A stretch of DNA of 64,000 nucleotides. It comes from JBEIGE01 sp040382055 (GTDB lineage Bacteria; Pseudomonadota; Gammaproteobacteria; Burkholderiales; Burkholderiaceae_C). Under the pieces are notes generated by a model, which saw only the letters and a list, made by a program, of their open reading frames with translations, did not search any database and was not told where the DNA came from. The DNA lies in the NCBI GenBank assembly GCA_040382055.1, contig JBEIGE010000003.1:1-64000 (forward strand). The letters run 5' to 3'. Shown one piece after another: positions 34,482 through 43,031 of the stretch (positions are counted from its first letter, which is position 1; each line of letters opens with the position of its first letter). Both the position numbers and the translations under genes were made by a program.

Positions 34482-34891
34482 TGAAAAGTGTTGATGCGCT
34501 CCAGATTCGGGAAGACGAAGTCTGCCTGACGGCCATACGTGCCCAGGGCGCAGGCGGACAACATGTCAACAAGGTGTCGAGTGCCATCCACCTGCGTTAC
34601 GACATTGCCGGCTCTTCATTGCCCGAAGCAGTCAAGGCCAGACTGTTTGCGTTGCGCGACAACCGGATCAGCCTTTCGGGTGTGTTGATCATTAAGGCGC
34701 AGCAATACCGCAGTCAGGACCAGAACCGTCTGGACGCGCTGACGCGTCTTTACGAACTGGTCAACAGCGTTGCCTTGGCACCCAAAACGCGACGTGCAAC
34801 CCGACCCACCCATGGCGCTGTGCAGCGCAGGCTGGAAGCTAAAAATTTGCGCTCGCAAACCAAAACCTTGCGCAGCCGTGTGAATGATTGA
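34481..34891 (+). CDS. arfB: Peptidyl-tRNA hydrolase ArfB (ribosome rescue factor)
   Basis: Rescues stalled ribosomes by hydrolysing peptidyl-tRNA. 136 residues with the release-factor GGQ motif in IRAQGAGGQHVNKVSSA and the basic C-terminal tail (RRLEAKNLRSQTKTLRSR) that enters the mRNA channel. The ATG overlaps the aroQ stop by one base. Confidence 0.93.
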   Translation: MKSVDALQIREDEVCLTAIRAQGAGGQHVNKVSSAIHLRYDIAGSSLPEAVKARLFALRDNRISLSGVLIIKAQQYRSQDQNRLDALTRLYELVNSVALAPKTRRATRPTHGAVQRRLEAKNLRSQTKTLRSRVND

Positions 34892-34908
34892 CCGACAGGA
34901 GACCCCCG

Positions 34909-35568
34909 ATGAATGCAGAAAAAACCAAGCTGAGGATTGATTTTGTCTCTGACATTACTTGCCCATGGTGTGCGATTGGATTGATGGCGCTTGAGCAGGC
35001 GCTGGCCCGGCTGGAGGACACAGTGAGCGCAGAGCTTCACTTTCAGCCCTTTGAGCTCAACCCGACTATGGTGGTGGAGGGGCAGGACGTGACTGAGCAT
35101 CTGACGCAGAAATATGGCTCTACGCCCGAGCAGCAAGCCCAGACCCGCGAGGCCATCCGGTTGCGCGGCCAAGCGCTGGGATTTGTCTTTCGCAAAGAAG
35201 GGCGCGGCAGGATTTACAACACCTTTGATGCGCATCGTCTCTTGCACTGGGCAGAAGTAGAGGGCAATGGCCGACAGCCCTTGCTGAAAAAAGCCTTGTT
35301 GGGCGCTTACTTTACGCATGGCCACAGCCCCAAAGACCCTGAAGTACTGGTTGGCGCCGCAGTTCAGGCCGGACTGGACGAGCAGCGTGCACGTGCCATT
35401 CTTGCAAGTGATGAGTTTTCAGAAGAGGTACGTGCCCAAGAGCAGCTTTATCTGGATGCAGGCATCCGCTCGGTACCTGCCGTCATCATCAATAACCGGC
35501 ATTTGATTTCCGGGGGGCAGCCCGTCGAGGTCTTTGAGCAGGCGCTCAGGGAAATTGCCGCCACTTAA
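34909..35568 (+). CDS. DsbA-family (FrnE-like) thioredoxin-fold oxidoreductase
   Basis: A 219-residue cytosolic protein (no signal peptide) of the DsbA/2-hydroxychromene-2-carboxylate isomerase fold. The active-site dithiol CPWC lies in VSDITCPWCAIGLMAL, and the cis-Pro loop is GIRSVPAVIIN. FrnE-like members act as thiol isomerases or polyketide-related oxidoreductases. AGGAG precedes ATG 34909; a start at 34888 would overlap arfB. The stop overlaps that of the convergent transglutaminase gene by four bases. Confidence 0.88.
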   Translation: MNAEKTKLRIDFVSDITCPWCAIGLMALEQALARLEDTVSAELHFQPFELNPTMVVEGQDVTEHLTQKYGSTPEQQAQTREAIRLRGQALGFVFRKEGRGRIYNTFDAHRLLHWAEVEGNGRQPLLKKALLGAYFTHGHSPKDPEVLVGAAVQAGLDEQRARAILASDEFSEEVRAQEQLYLDAGIRSVPAVIINNRHLISGGQPVEVFEQALREIAAT

Positions 35569-36563
35569 GCGCTCAGACCCTGTGACTGGCTTTGTGACTG
35601 CCCGCCATTTTGCGTCTGTATCTGCAACTGCAGCTGCACCGGATTCGATGGCGATTCAATAGAACTCCCGTCATCAGCGGGCTCTACAGTGACTGCAACG
35701 GACAGGATGTGGCTGGCGCCACCATGGATAACACCGCGCATGGGGGACACGTCTGAAAAATCACGGCCTTTTGCCAGGGTGACATAGTCTGCACCGGGTG
35801 AGTGCCAGCCGCAGCGGTTGTTGGTGGGATCCAGATCACACCAGCGATTACCTTGGGGGAAATCCGGAATATAGACAGAGACCCAGGCATGAGAGGCGTC
35901 GCTTCCCTTGAGCTTGATCGTTCCGGGGGCAGGTTGGGTCAGCAGGTAACCGCTGACGTAGCGGGCCGGGATTCCCATAGACCTCATGCAGGCAATCATG
36001 ATGTGGGCAAAGTCCTGGCAAACGCCCTTGCGCTGGGCCAGCGCCTGCAAGGCCGGGGTGTTGACTTCGGTGCTTTGGCTTTCATACACAAAATCCCGGT
36101 GGATGCGCTGCATCAGGTCGGTGGCAACGGCCAGAATGCCGGATCCCGGTGTAAAGCTGGGCTTGGCATAAGCCACAAATTCAGGGTCCCGTGTCACAAA
36201 AGGTGAGCCGAACACAAATTCGCTGGCGCTATCGAAGCGGTCGCCGGAATGGTACCGGAAGCGTTCGCGGGTTTTCTCCCAACCGATTTCACTCTCGGGC
36301 ATGGGGCTGGTACTTGTGCTGACAAGACTGCTGGCAGTGACATTCAAGACCGTATGAGGAGACTGCAGGGAAAAAAAACAGCGGGTGTTGCCAAACACGT
36401 CCGTGGCCCGTGACACCTGTTCTGGCAGCGGATCAATGCGCAAGTCGTGATCAAGCAGTGTCTGATTTGCGGTACTCAAAGGTTGCAGATAGGCCATGTG
36501 CTGTGCGGTCTCTACCGCTGGCGCGTAGCTGTAGCTGGTCTCGTGCGTTATACGGAGTTTCAT
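35565..36563 (-). CDS. Transglutaminase-like protein of the Anbu locus
   Basis: A 332-residue protein with a bacterial transglutaminase N-terminal domain (RITHETSYSYAPAVETAQHM) and a papain-like core (about residues 155-245). The catalytic Cys is in QRKGVCQDFAHIMIACMRS, the His in GSDASHAWVSVYIP and the Asp in WCDLDPTNN. It could cleave or form isopeptide bonds. It is the last gene of the leftward operon, starting inside the ATP-grasp/alpha-E gene by an ATGA overlap. The tail (residues ~310-332) is a Gln/Ser low-complexity run, unusual for the family. Confidence 0.88.
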   Translation of the reverse strand: MKLRITHETSYSYAPAVETAQHMAYLQPLSTANQTLLDHDLRIDPLPEQVSRATDVFGNTRCFFSLQSPHTVLNVTASSLVSTSTSPMPESEIGWEKTRERFRYHSGDRFDSASEFVFGSPFVTRDPEFVAYAKPSFTPGSGILAVATDLMQRIHRDFVYESQSTEVNTPALQALAQRKGVCQDFAHIMIACMRSMGIPARYVSGYLLTQPAPGTIKLKGSDASHAWVSVYIPDFPQGNRWCDLDPTNNRCGWHSPGADYVTLAKGRDFSDVSPMRGVIHGGASHILSVAVTVEPADDGSSIESPSNPVQLQLQIQTQNGGQSQSQSQGLSA

Positions 36564-39301
36564 TTGGTTCCGACGCTTTGGTTGCTGCGGCCGGAATGCG
36601 TGAAATATCGGGCACTGATGTCATCGGAGATATTGAAAGCAGCACCGGCGCAATTGAGCAGCAATTCATTGAGGGCAAAGAAATAGCCTGAACTCCACGG
36701 AGCCTGTTGCTCCTGCGTTTCGAGGGGCGGGTGTGTTTCACACAGTTCCCTGAGCTTCCAGAGGCTCGGGTCGGGCAGTCTGGTCCACAACCCGCTTTGG
36801 GTTTCATGATCATCACCGCGCAGTTTGTCCAGCATGTCACGTAGGGTTCTAACTACGAGAGCGAGTGAGCGTGGATTGTCCTGATCAAGCACCAGCAAAT
36901 CCAGCATGGCCGCCAGGTCGCGACTTTGCTGGAACAAGGCATGAAAGGTAATCGTACTGTCAAAAATGGAGATCATGGCGTCAAAGCCGCCATGGGTGTG
37001 TACCGAGCCGGTCTGGAAACCGAGAGAAAGGGCATTCGACAAGAAGCTCAAGCGTTCAATTTGTCGGCCAACGCTTAGCAGCCGCCAGCCATCATCGCGC
37101 GTCATCCTGTCGGTTTGTGCCCCGGTAATGGCGGCCATGTGGGCACTGGTTTGTCTCAGAATCTGCTGGGCCCCGGGGGATGAATATTCATCTGAGCGCA
37201 TGAGTTCGGAAAATCCTGAGAAGAGGTTTTCTTCGGCGGTGACGATGACGCGCCAATGTTCTTGCGACAAGCGCTCACGCACGCTGGCTGCGGTCAACTT
37301 GAGAGCCCGCAGGTTATAGCCGACGCTGGTTGCGCCCTCAGTACTGCCCAGGCTTGAAATGAGTGACCGCTCAAAAACCCGCCGCGCTTGCGGTGCAGAC
37401 GGAACACCTGGAACGACCAGGGTGTTGGATACCGCCATTTTGCTCAGCCAGGTCATCAAAGGCAGTGACGACTGGTTTTCTCCATTCAGACATTCCAGCG
37501 TGATGCGAGCCAAGCGAATGGAGTTTTCGGTGCGCTCCGTATAACGGCCTAGCCAAAAGAGATTTTCAGCAGCGCGACTGGTCACCATACGCTTGCGATG
37601 CGCCAGGGTGTCGGGTGTCATGCGCGGATGGAGCAAGGTGGTTCGGTCGACCTCGCCGCGGGTCAGTGCCCAGACATCTGCGCTGCTTCCGCCCCGCTGC
37701 ATAGAGGCGATTTCTGCTTCAGCACTAGCGACACGGGCCAGTCCACCCGGTAAGACGCGCCAGGACCGGGGTCCATCGGATACTGCAAATACCCGGAGCA
37801 TGACGGATCTGGGGATGATTCTGCTGCCGCTACTTTTGCGCCCACTCACCGAGGAGGTCGGTGCCGATTTGGCAGCCTGCCAGGTGGGCACCTGTGACAG
37901 GGGTAAATAAGCCTGAACCGTGTGGTCTTCTCCTTGCCGCATGATCCGACCTGCCCATTCGTCTTGCTCCCTGGGTAGCAGTGATCTGCCCAGCACAGCC
38001 TCAAAGTTGCCATGAAGGAGGTCAGGGTAGGTGGGCTTGATGGCGCAGTCCCCCAGTTGCGGCAAGGCCTGTTCCATGGCCGAGCGTTCTCCGCACCACC
38101 AGGTGGGCAGGGCCGGCAACATGAGTTCTTCGCCCAGCAAATGGCGCGATAAGGCCGGGAGAAAACCCAGCAGGGCAGGTGACTCAAGGAATGCCGAACC
38201 CGGCGCGTTGGCAACCAGGACATTGCCGGCACGAACGGCTTGCAGCAGGCCGGGTACGCCCAAGGTGGAGTCGGGCCGCAGTTCCAGGGGGTCCATGTAT
38301 TGGTCGTCTACCCGCTTGAGCAGAATATCCACCGGTACCAGGCCTTTGAGGGTCTTGAGGTACAGCCGCTCGTCGCGCACCAGCAAGTCACTGCCCTCTA
38401 CCAGGCTCAAGCCCAGATAGCGCGCCAGATAGGCGTGCTCAAAGTAGGTTTCGTTGTAGGGTCCGGGTGTAAGCAGCGCAAGATGCGCATCTGCCCCTGC
38501 CGGGCTCATTCGCCGCAGACTGTCCATCAGGGCTTGGTAGGTTCCAGCCAGTCTTTGCACCTGCATCGACTGGAAGGCCTGTGGAAACTGACCGGATATG
38601 GCCAATCTGTTTTCCAGCAGGTAACCCAGCCCCGAAGGTGCTTGGCAGCGTTGCCCCATCACCCACCAATTGCCGTCTGGTCCACGGGCCAGATCAAAGC
38701 CCACCAAATGAAGATGGGTGCCGCCCACCGGCGTGACGCCGTGCATGGCCCGCAAATAACCCGGATGACCGTAGACCAGTGCAGGTGGCAAAAGCCCCTG
38801 CGCCAACAACTCACCATGGCTGTAGACATCGGCCATGATGCGCTCCAGAAGACGCATGCGCTGGCGCACACCCTGTTCAATCTGTTCCCAGCTCTCGGGC
38901 TCGATGATCAGGGGAAACAGGTCAAGTGACCACGGCCGCTGCGGACCGTTCTCATCGGCATACACGTTGTAAGTGACACCGTTGTCTTTAATCTGGCGTT
39001 CAAGGTTACTGGCGCGCTGGTCGAAATCGGCTGCAGTGTCATCCGAGAAATTTTCAAAGAAAGATCTCCAAACCCCAGCCAATCCTTTATCTCTAGCTTC
39101 TGAATTTGTAGCAGATTGAAATGCCCCGAGCGATTCTGCATAAGCTTCCGACATCCTTCCCCGCAGCTCATCAAAATGGCCGGGTGTGGCAAAGGTATTC
39201 ACGGCCATGGACTGCACGCCAGTCGCAGGCGCTGCGTTGTCAGAACGGTTTGTTTCTCTTGCGTCTTTCACCGGTGGGAGTATGACATTTCTATGACGCA
39301 T
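36560..39301 (-). CDS. Fusion: circularly permuted ATP-grasp (type 2) + alpha-E domain
   Basis: A 913-residue protein joining two parts that are separate genes at 43032 and 44541. The N-terminal part (about residues 85-560) is a circularly permuted ATP-grasp: NGVTYNVYADENG, QAPSGLGYLLENRLAIS, LLTPGPYNETYFEHAYLARY and RPDSTLGVPGLLQAVRAGN. The C-terminal part (about 590-905) is the all-helical alpha-E domain, beginning SRAAENLFWLGRYTERTENS with its ER motif. ATP-grasps of this kind are predicted carboxylate-amine ligases. The start at 39301 lacks a Shine-Dalgarno and could be later (GTG or ATG within 35 codons). It is coupled to the downstream transglutaminase. Confidence 0.87.
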   Translation of the reverse strand: MRHRNVILPPVKDARETNRSDNAAPATGVQSMAVNTFATPGHFDELRGRMSEAYAESLGAFQSATNSEARDKGLAGVWRSFFENFSDDTAADFDQRASNLERQIKDNGVTYNVYADENGPQRPWSLDLFPLIIEPESWEQIEQGVRQRMRLLERIMADVYSHGELLAQGLLPPALVYGHPGYLRAMHGVTPVGGTHLHLVGFDLARGPDGNWWVMGQRCQAPSGLGYLLENRLAISGQFPQAFQSMQVQRLAGTYQALMDSLRRMSPAGADAHLALLTPGPYNETYFEHAYLARYLGLSLVEGSDLLVRDERLYLKTLKGLVPVDILLKRVDDQYMDPLELRPDSTLGVPGLLQAVRAGNVLVANAPGSAFLESPALLGFLPALSRHLLGEELMLPALPTWWCGERSAMEQALPQLGDCAIKPTYPDLLHGNFEAVLGRSLLPREQDEWAGRIMRQGEDHTVQAYLPLSQVPTWQAAKSAPTSSVSGRKSSGSRIIPRSVMLRVFAVSDGPRSWRVLPGGLARVASAEAEIASMQRGGSSADVWALTRGEVDRTTLLHPRMTPDTLAHRKRMVTSRAAENLFWLGRYTERTENSIRLARITLECLNGENQSSLPLMTWLSKMAVSNTLVVPGVPSAPQARRVFERSLISSLGSTEGATSVGYNLRALKLTAASVRERLSQEHWRVIVTAEENLFSGFSELMRSDEYSSPGAQQILRQTSAHMAAITGAQTDRMTRDDGWRLLSVGRQIERLSFLSNALSLGFQTGSVHTHGGFDAMISIFDSTITFHALFQQSRDLAAMLDLLVLDQDNPRSLALVVRTLRDMLDKLRGDDHETQSGLWTRLPDPSLWKLRELCETHPPLETQEQQAPWSSGYFFALNELLLNCAGAAFNISDDISARYFTHSGRSNQSVGTK

Positions 39302-39363
39302 CGGGCATCGGGATCATCATGATCAAGCTGTTCATGATGGGCCTGGTGACTGTCTTGGCCTGA

Positions 39364-42300
39364 TCAGTGTCGTCGTAAGTCCCTTGTAAAGGGAAACTCC
39401 TTGCTGCCAGCGACGTGAATCGTTGCCGGCGGAATGACCAGTTTTCCTGGCGTATGCCCCATGGCGGAAAAGCGTGAGAGACGTCGACTTTCCGCCTCGT
39501 AGGAGTTAACCGGGAACGACTCATAGCTCAGACCACCGGGGTGAGTCACATGGTACTGACAACCGCCCAGAGAGCGCTTCATCCAGGTATCCACGATGTC
39601 AAAAGTCAGGGGCCCATGAATGCCGATGCTGGGGTGCAGGCTTGAGGGCGGATTCCAGGCCTTGTACCTGACCCCGGCTACGAACTCTCCAACGGTTCCG
39701 GTGTTTTGCATGGGCAGGGCCTGGCCGTTGCAGGTCACCACGTAACGGCTTTCGTTCAGACCTGTCACCCGAACTTCGATGCGCTCCAGGGAGGAGTCAA
39801 CATAGCGGGCAGTGCCGCCTGGCGCGCCTTCTTCGCCCATCACATGCCAGGGCTCGAGCGCGTTTCGCAGTGTCAGTTCGATACCGGATGATTTGACCGC
39901 ACCGATCAGCGGGAAGCGGAACTCGTAATGCGGCTCAAACCAGCTTTCATCGAAGGCATAGCCGGCTTGGCGCATGTCTGCCATGACATCGTGAAAGTCC
40001 ATTTTGATGAAGCTCGGCAGCATGAAGCGGTCATGCAGTTCGGTACCCCATCGGGTGGCTGGCGCCTTGAAAGGCGTCTTCCAGAACCGAGCCACCAGGG
40101 CGCGCAGAAGCAGTTGCTGAACACTGCTCATGTGCGGGTGCGGGGGCATTTCGAAAGCCCGTAATTCCAGCAGGCCCAAGCGGCCGGTGGCTGAATCGGG
40201 TGAGTACATCTTGTCAATGCAAAATTCGCTGCGATGGGTGTTGCCGGTGGCATCGATCAGGATGTTGCGCAGCGAACGGTCCACCAGCCAGGGCGGCATA
40301 CCCTGACCAAATCGTTCACGGTTGTTGTAAATTTGTTCGATGGCAATTTCCAGCTCATAGAGTTGGTCATTGCGTGCCTCATCGACGCGGGGCGCCTGGC
40401 TGGTGGGTCCAACAAACATGCCGCTGAACAAATAGCTCAGTGAGGGGTGGTTATGCCAGTAGAGCAACAAGCTGGCCAGCAGTTCAGGTTTGCGTAAAAA
40501 CGGGCTATCCGCTGGTGTTAGGCCACCCATCACAAAATGGTTGCCGCCACCGGTACCGGTATGACGGCCGTCCGTCATGAACTTTTCGGCTGAGAGCCGG
40601 GATTCAAAGACAGCCTTGTAAAGAAATTCGGTGTTGTAGACCAAGTCTTTCCAGGTGGAGACCGGGTGGATATTGACCTCGATGACGCCGGGGTCCGGGG
40701 TGACCTGAAGCAATTTGAGCCGTGGGTCGCGCGGGGGTGGATAGCCCTCCAGGACGATCTTGAATTGGAGGCTTTCAGCCGTAGCTTCAATGGCTGTTAG
40801 CAGCTCAAGATAATCCTCCAGACGTTCCATCGGTGGCATGAACACATAGAGCACCCCGGACTTTGAACCAACGGTTTCTGCCTTGGGGCCGCTGGCGCGT
40901 CGCGGATCCCGCACCTCAACGCACAGGGCCGTGCGCGTAATCCAGTGAGCTGACTCATGGGGGGAAGGAAAACGTGAAAAATCAGCAGGTTCGACCTGCT
41001 TGCTACTTTGCGCATTGGCCGCTACGTTGCGCACGCCAGACCCTTGGTCCGGATTGCCTGCATCTGCTGAAGGGTTCTGTAGCCTGCGCGCGGCTTCCAC
41101 GGGTGCAACTTGACCGGCCAGGAAGGAAACAGTGTCTGCATTCTGGTTTCCCGTGTACCGGGCAGAAACATCTGCATGAGAGGCCAGCTTGTCCCGGGGT
41201 GCGTAGGGATCCTGCTCGTTCAAATAGGGAAAGTCGCTTTTGCTCACCCAGGGCAATGAGTCCAGCGGCAGTCGCAGACCCATGGGGGAATCGCCTGGAA
41301 TGAGGTACATGCGTTCATCGCGAAAGAACCAGGGTCCGGTTGTCCATGCCCTACCCTCCAGGCCCGGTTTCTGGACCGGTTTGACGGGCAGAACATAGCC
41401 GATGACGGAATCGAGCTTCTGCTCGAAAACCCGCCGCAGCCGGGCGCGTTCCATTTCGTCATCCAATTTCGAGTTGAACGGGTCAACGTTAACGGGCAAA
41501 CGCCGTTCACGCCAGAGGTAGTACCAGACATCCTCATGGGCACTTTGAATAAACTGGTCAGTCAATCCAAGTGTTGCGGCCAGCGATTTCGTGAAAGTAA
41601 GGGCATCCTGGCTGGTGTAATGACTCGGCACGCGCTCATCTGCAAATAAATCCGGGTTTTTCCATGTGATTTGACCGTCCGCTCTCCAGTAGATATTCAA
41701 GGCCCAGCGGGGTAATTGCTCACCGGGATACCATTTTCCTTGGCCGAAGTGCAAAAAGCCGCCCTGACCGTACTCATCACGCAATTTATGCACCAACTCG
41801 GTGGCAAAACCACGTTTGGTGGGACCCAGGGCATCTGTGTTCCATTCTGGTGCATCCCGGTCACTGACCGCCACAAAGGTGGGCTCGCCGCCCATCGTAA
41901 GCCTGACGTCATTGCGTACCAGATCTTCATCGACCTTGTAGCCAAGAGCCATCACGGCATCCCATTGCGCTTCGGTATAGGGTTTTGTCACGCGGGGTGA
42001 CTCATGGATTCGGGTTACGGCCATATGGTGCGCGAACTCGACTTCACATATGTCCATGCCGCCTTCTATGGGTGCAGCGCTGGAAGGTTGCGGCGTGCAA
42101 GCCATAGGGATGTGACCTTCTCCGGCCAGCAGCCCGGAGGTCGCATCGAGCCCAACCCAGCCAGCGCCGGGAAGATAGACCTCACACCAGGCGTGCAGGT
42201 CGGTGAAATCAACCTCGGTGCCGCTGGGGCCATCGAGTGACTTCACGTCAGGAGCGAGCTGAATCAGGTAACCGGACACGAAGCGGGCGGCCAAGCCGCA

Positions 42301-42879
42301 GTGGCGCAGCAGTTGAACCAACAGCCAGGCGGAGTCCCGGCAGGAGCCAGAGCCCAGTTCCAGGGTTTCATCCGGGGTTTGAACACCCGGCTCCATGCGG
42401 ATCAGGTAGCTGATCTCCCGATGAACGAGTTGGTTGACATCGACAAGAAAGTCGATACTCCTGCGCTTTTGCCGGTCGATGAGTGCCAAGCAGGCCTCAA
42501 GCCGCTTGGTCAGGGGGTCGGCAGCGAGGTAGGGGGCAAGCTCTTGTGCGAGCGATGAGTCGTAGGTGAAGGGAAACTTTTCTGCGCTGGGGTCAAGAAA
42601 AAAATCAAACGGGTTGTAGACCGCCATTTCAACCACCAGGTCGACCGTAATCTTCAATTCACGGGTTTTTTCAGGGAAGACCAGACGCGCCTGGTAATTG
42701 GCAAATGGGTCCTGCTGCCAGTTGACGAAATGGGTCTCAGGCTCGATCTTGAGCGAATAGGAAATGATTTTGGAACGGCAGTGGGGGGCAGGCCGGAGCC
42801 GAACAATCTGAGGCCCCAAGGTCACAAGCCGGTCGTATTTGTAGTGCGTGACATGGGTCAGCGCGGCATGAATGGACAT
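39364..42879 (-). CDS. Transglutaminase fused to DUF2126 (putative amidoligase)
   Basis: A giant 1171-residue cytosolic protein. An N-terminal transglutaminase domain (residues 1-275) has Cys in LGSGSCRDSAWLLVQLLRHC, His in FTDLHAWCEVYLPGAG and Asp in VGLDATSG. The remainder (about 300-1140) is DUF2126, described as a putative amidoligase of the glutamine-synthetase-like fold: RLTMGGEPTFVAVSDRDAPE, NHFVMGGLTPADSPFLRKPE and HTGTGGGNHF are notable. It combines a predicted peptide-bond maker with an isopeptide-acting domain. It heads the leftward operon, with a sigma-54-like promoter 63 bases upstream on the same strand. Confidence 0.88.
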   Translation of the reverse strand: MSIHAALTHVTHYKYDRLVTLGPQIVRLRPAPHCRSKIISYSLKIEPETHFVNWQQDPFANYQARLVFPEKTRELKITVDLVVEMAVYNPFDFFLDPSAEKFPFTYDSSLAQELAPYLAADPLTKRLEACLALIDRQKRRSIDFLVDVNQLVHREISYLIRMEPGVQTPDETLELGSGSCRDSAWLLVQLLRHCGLAARFVSGYLIQLAPDVKSLDGPSGTEVDFTDLHAWCEVYLPGAGWVGLDATSGLLAGEGHIPMACTPQPSSAAPIEGGMDICEVEFAHHMAVTRIHESPRVTKPYTEAQWDAVMALGYKVDEDLVRNDVRLTMGGEPTFVAVSDRDAPEWNTDALGPTKRGFATELVHKLRDEYGQGGFLHFGQGKWYPGEQLPRWALNIYWRADGQITWKNPDLFADERVPSHYTSQDALTFTKSLAATLGLTDQFIQSAHEDVWYYLWRERRLPVNVDPFNSKLDDEMERARLRRVFEQKLDSVIGYVLPVKPVQKPGLEGRAWTTGPWFFRDERMYLIPGDSPMGLRLPLDSLPWVSKSDFPYLNEQDPYAPRDKLASHADVSARYTGNQNADTVSFLAGQVAPVEAARRLQNPSADAGNPDQGSGVRNVAANAQSSKQVEPADFSRFPSPHESAHWITRTALCVEVRDPRRASGPKAETVGSKSGVLYVFMPPMERLEDYLELLTAIEATAESLQFKIVLEGYPPPRDPRLKLLQVTPDPGVIEVNIHPVSTWKDLVYNTEFLYKAVFESRLSAEKFMTDGRHTGTGGGNHFVMGGLTPADSPFLRKPELLASLLLYWHNHPSLSYLFSGMFVGPTSQAPRVDEARNDQLYELEIAIEQIYNNRERFGQGMPPWLVDRSLRNILIDATGNTHRSEFCIDKMYSPDSATGRLGLLELRAFEMPPHPHMSSVQQLLLRALVARFWKTPFKAPATRWGTELHDRFMLPSFIKMDFHDVMADMRQAGYAFDESWFEPHYEFRFPLIGAVKSSGIELTLRNALEPWHVMGEEGAPGGTARYVDSSLERIEVRVTGLNESRYVVTCNGQALPMQNTGTVGEFVAGVRYKAWNPPSSLHPSIGIHGPLTFDIVDTWMKRSLGGCQYHVTHPGGLSYESFPVNSYEAESRRLSRFSAMGHTPGKLVIPPATIHVAGSKEFPFTRDLRRH

Positions 42880-42941
42880 AAATGGGGGCTTGCAAGTGGT
42901 GAGGTTGAAGAGATGGCGTTGAATACTAGCAAATCAATCCA

Positions 42942-42957
42942 AGCAAGTTACAAGCCA
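42942..42957 (-). promoter_or_regulatory. Candidate sigma-54 promoter, leftward (transglutaminase/DUF2126 operon)
   Basis: On the minus strand TGGCTTGTAACTTGCT fits the TGGC-N7-TTGCW core with correct GG/GC spacing; the -24 box deviates at two lesser positions. It starts about 63 bases before the gene at 42879. Confidence 0.5.
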
Positions 42958-42972
42958 CGCGTCCATTATGCT

Positions 42973-42988
42973 TGGCACAAACCTTGCG
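42973..42988 (+). promoter_or_regulatory. Sigma-54 promoter, rightward (ATP-grasp/alpha-E/Anbu operon)
   Basis: TGGCACAAACCTTGCG matches TGGCAC-N5-TTGCW at all but the last base, with correct spacing, 43 bases before the ATP-grasp start. The match is as good as that of glnA in this window. No clear NtrC dyad was found nearby. Confidence 0.75.
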
Positions 42989-43031
42989 GACAAGAAATTT
43001 AGGCTAAGCTGACCCCAGGAGATGAGTTGCG

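Noticed and set aside
39319..39363. A 14-residue hydrophobic mini-frame on the plus strand between the fusion gene and the transglutaminase-DUF2126 gene
   Set aside because: Too short, no Shine-Dalgarno, and it runs against the operon; a chance frame is more likely.
42780..42940. Search for NtrC dyads beside the Anbu sigma-54 promoters
   Set aside because: Only scattered half-site fragments such as AGTGGTGAG were seen; none forms a convincing TGCAC...GTGCA pair.
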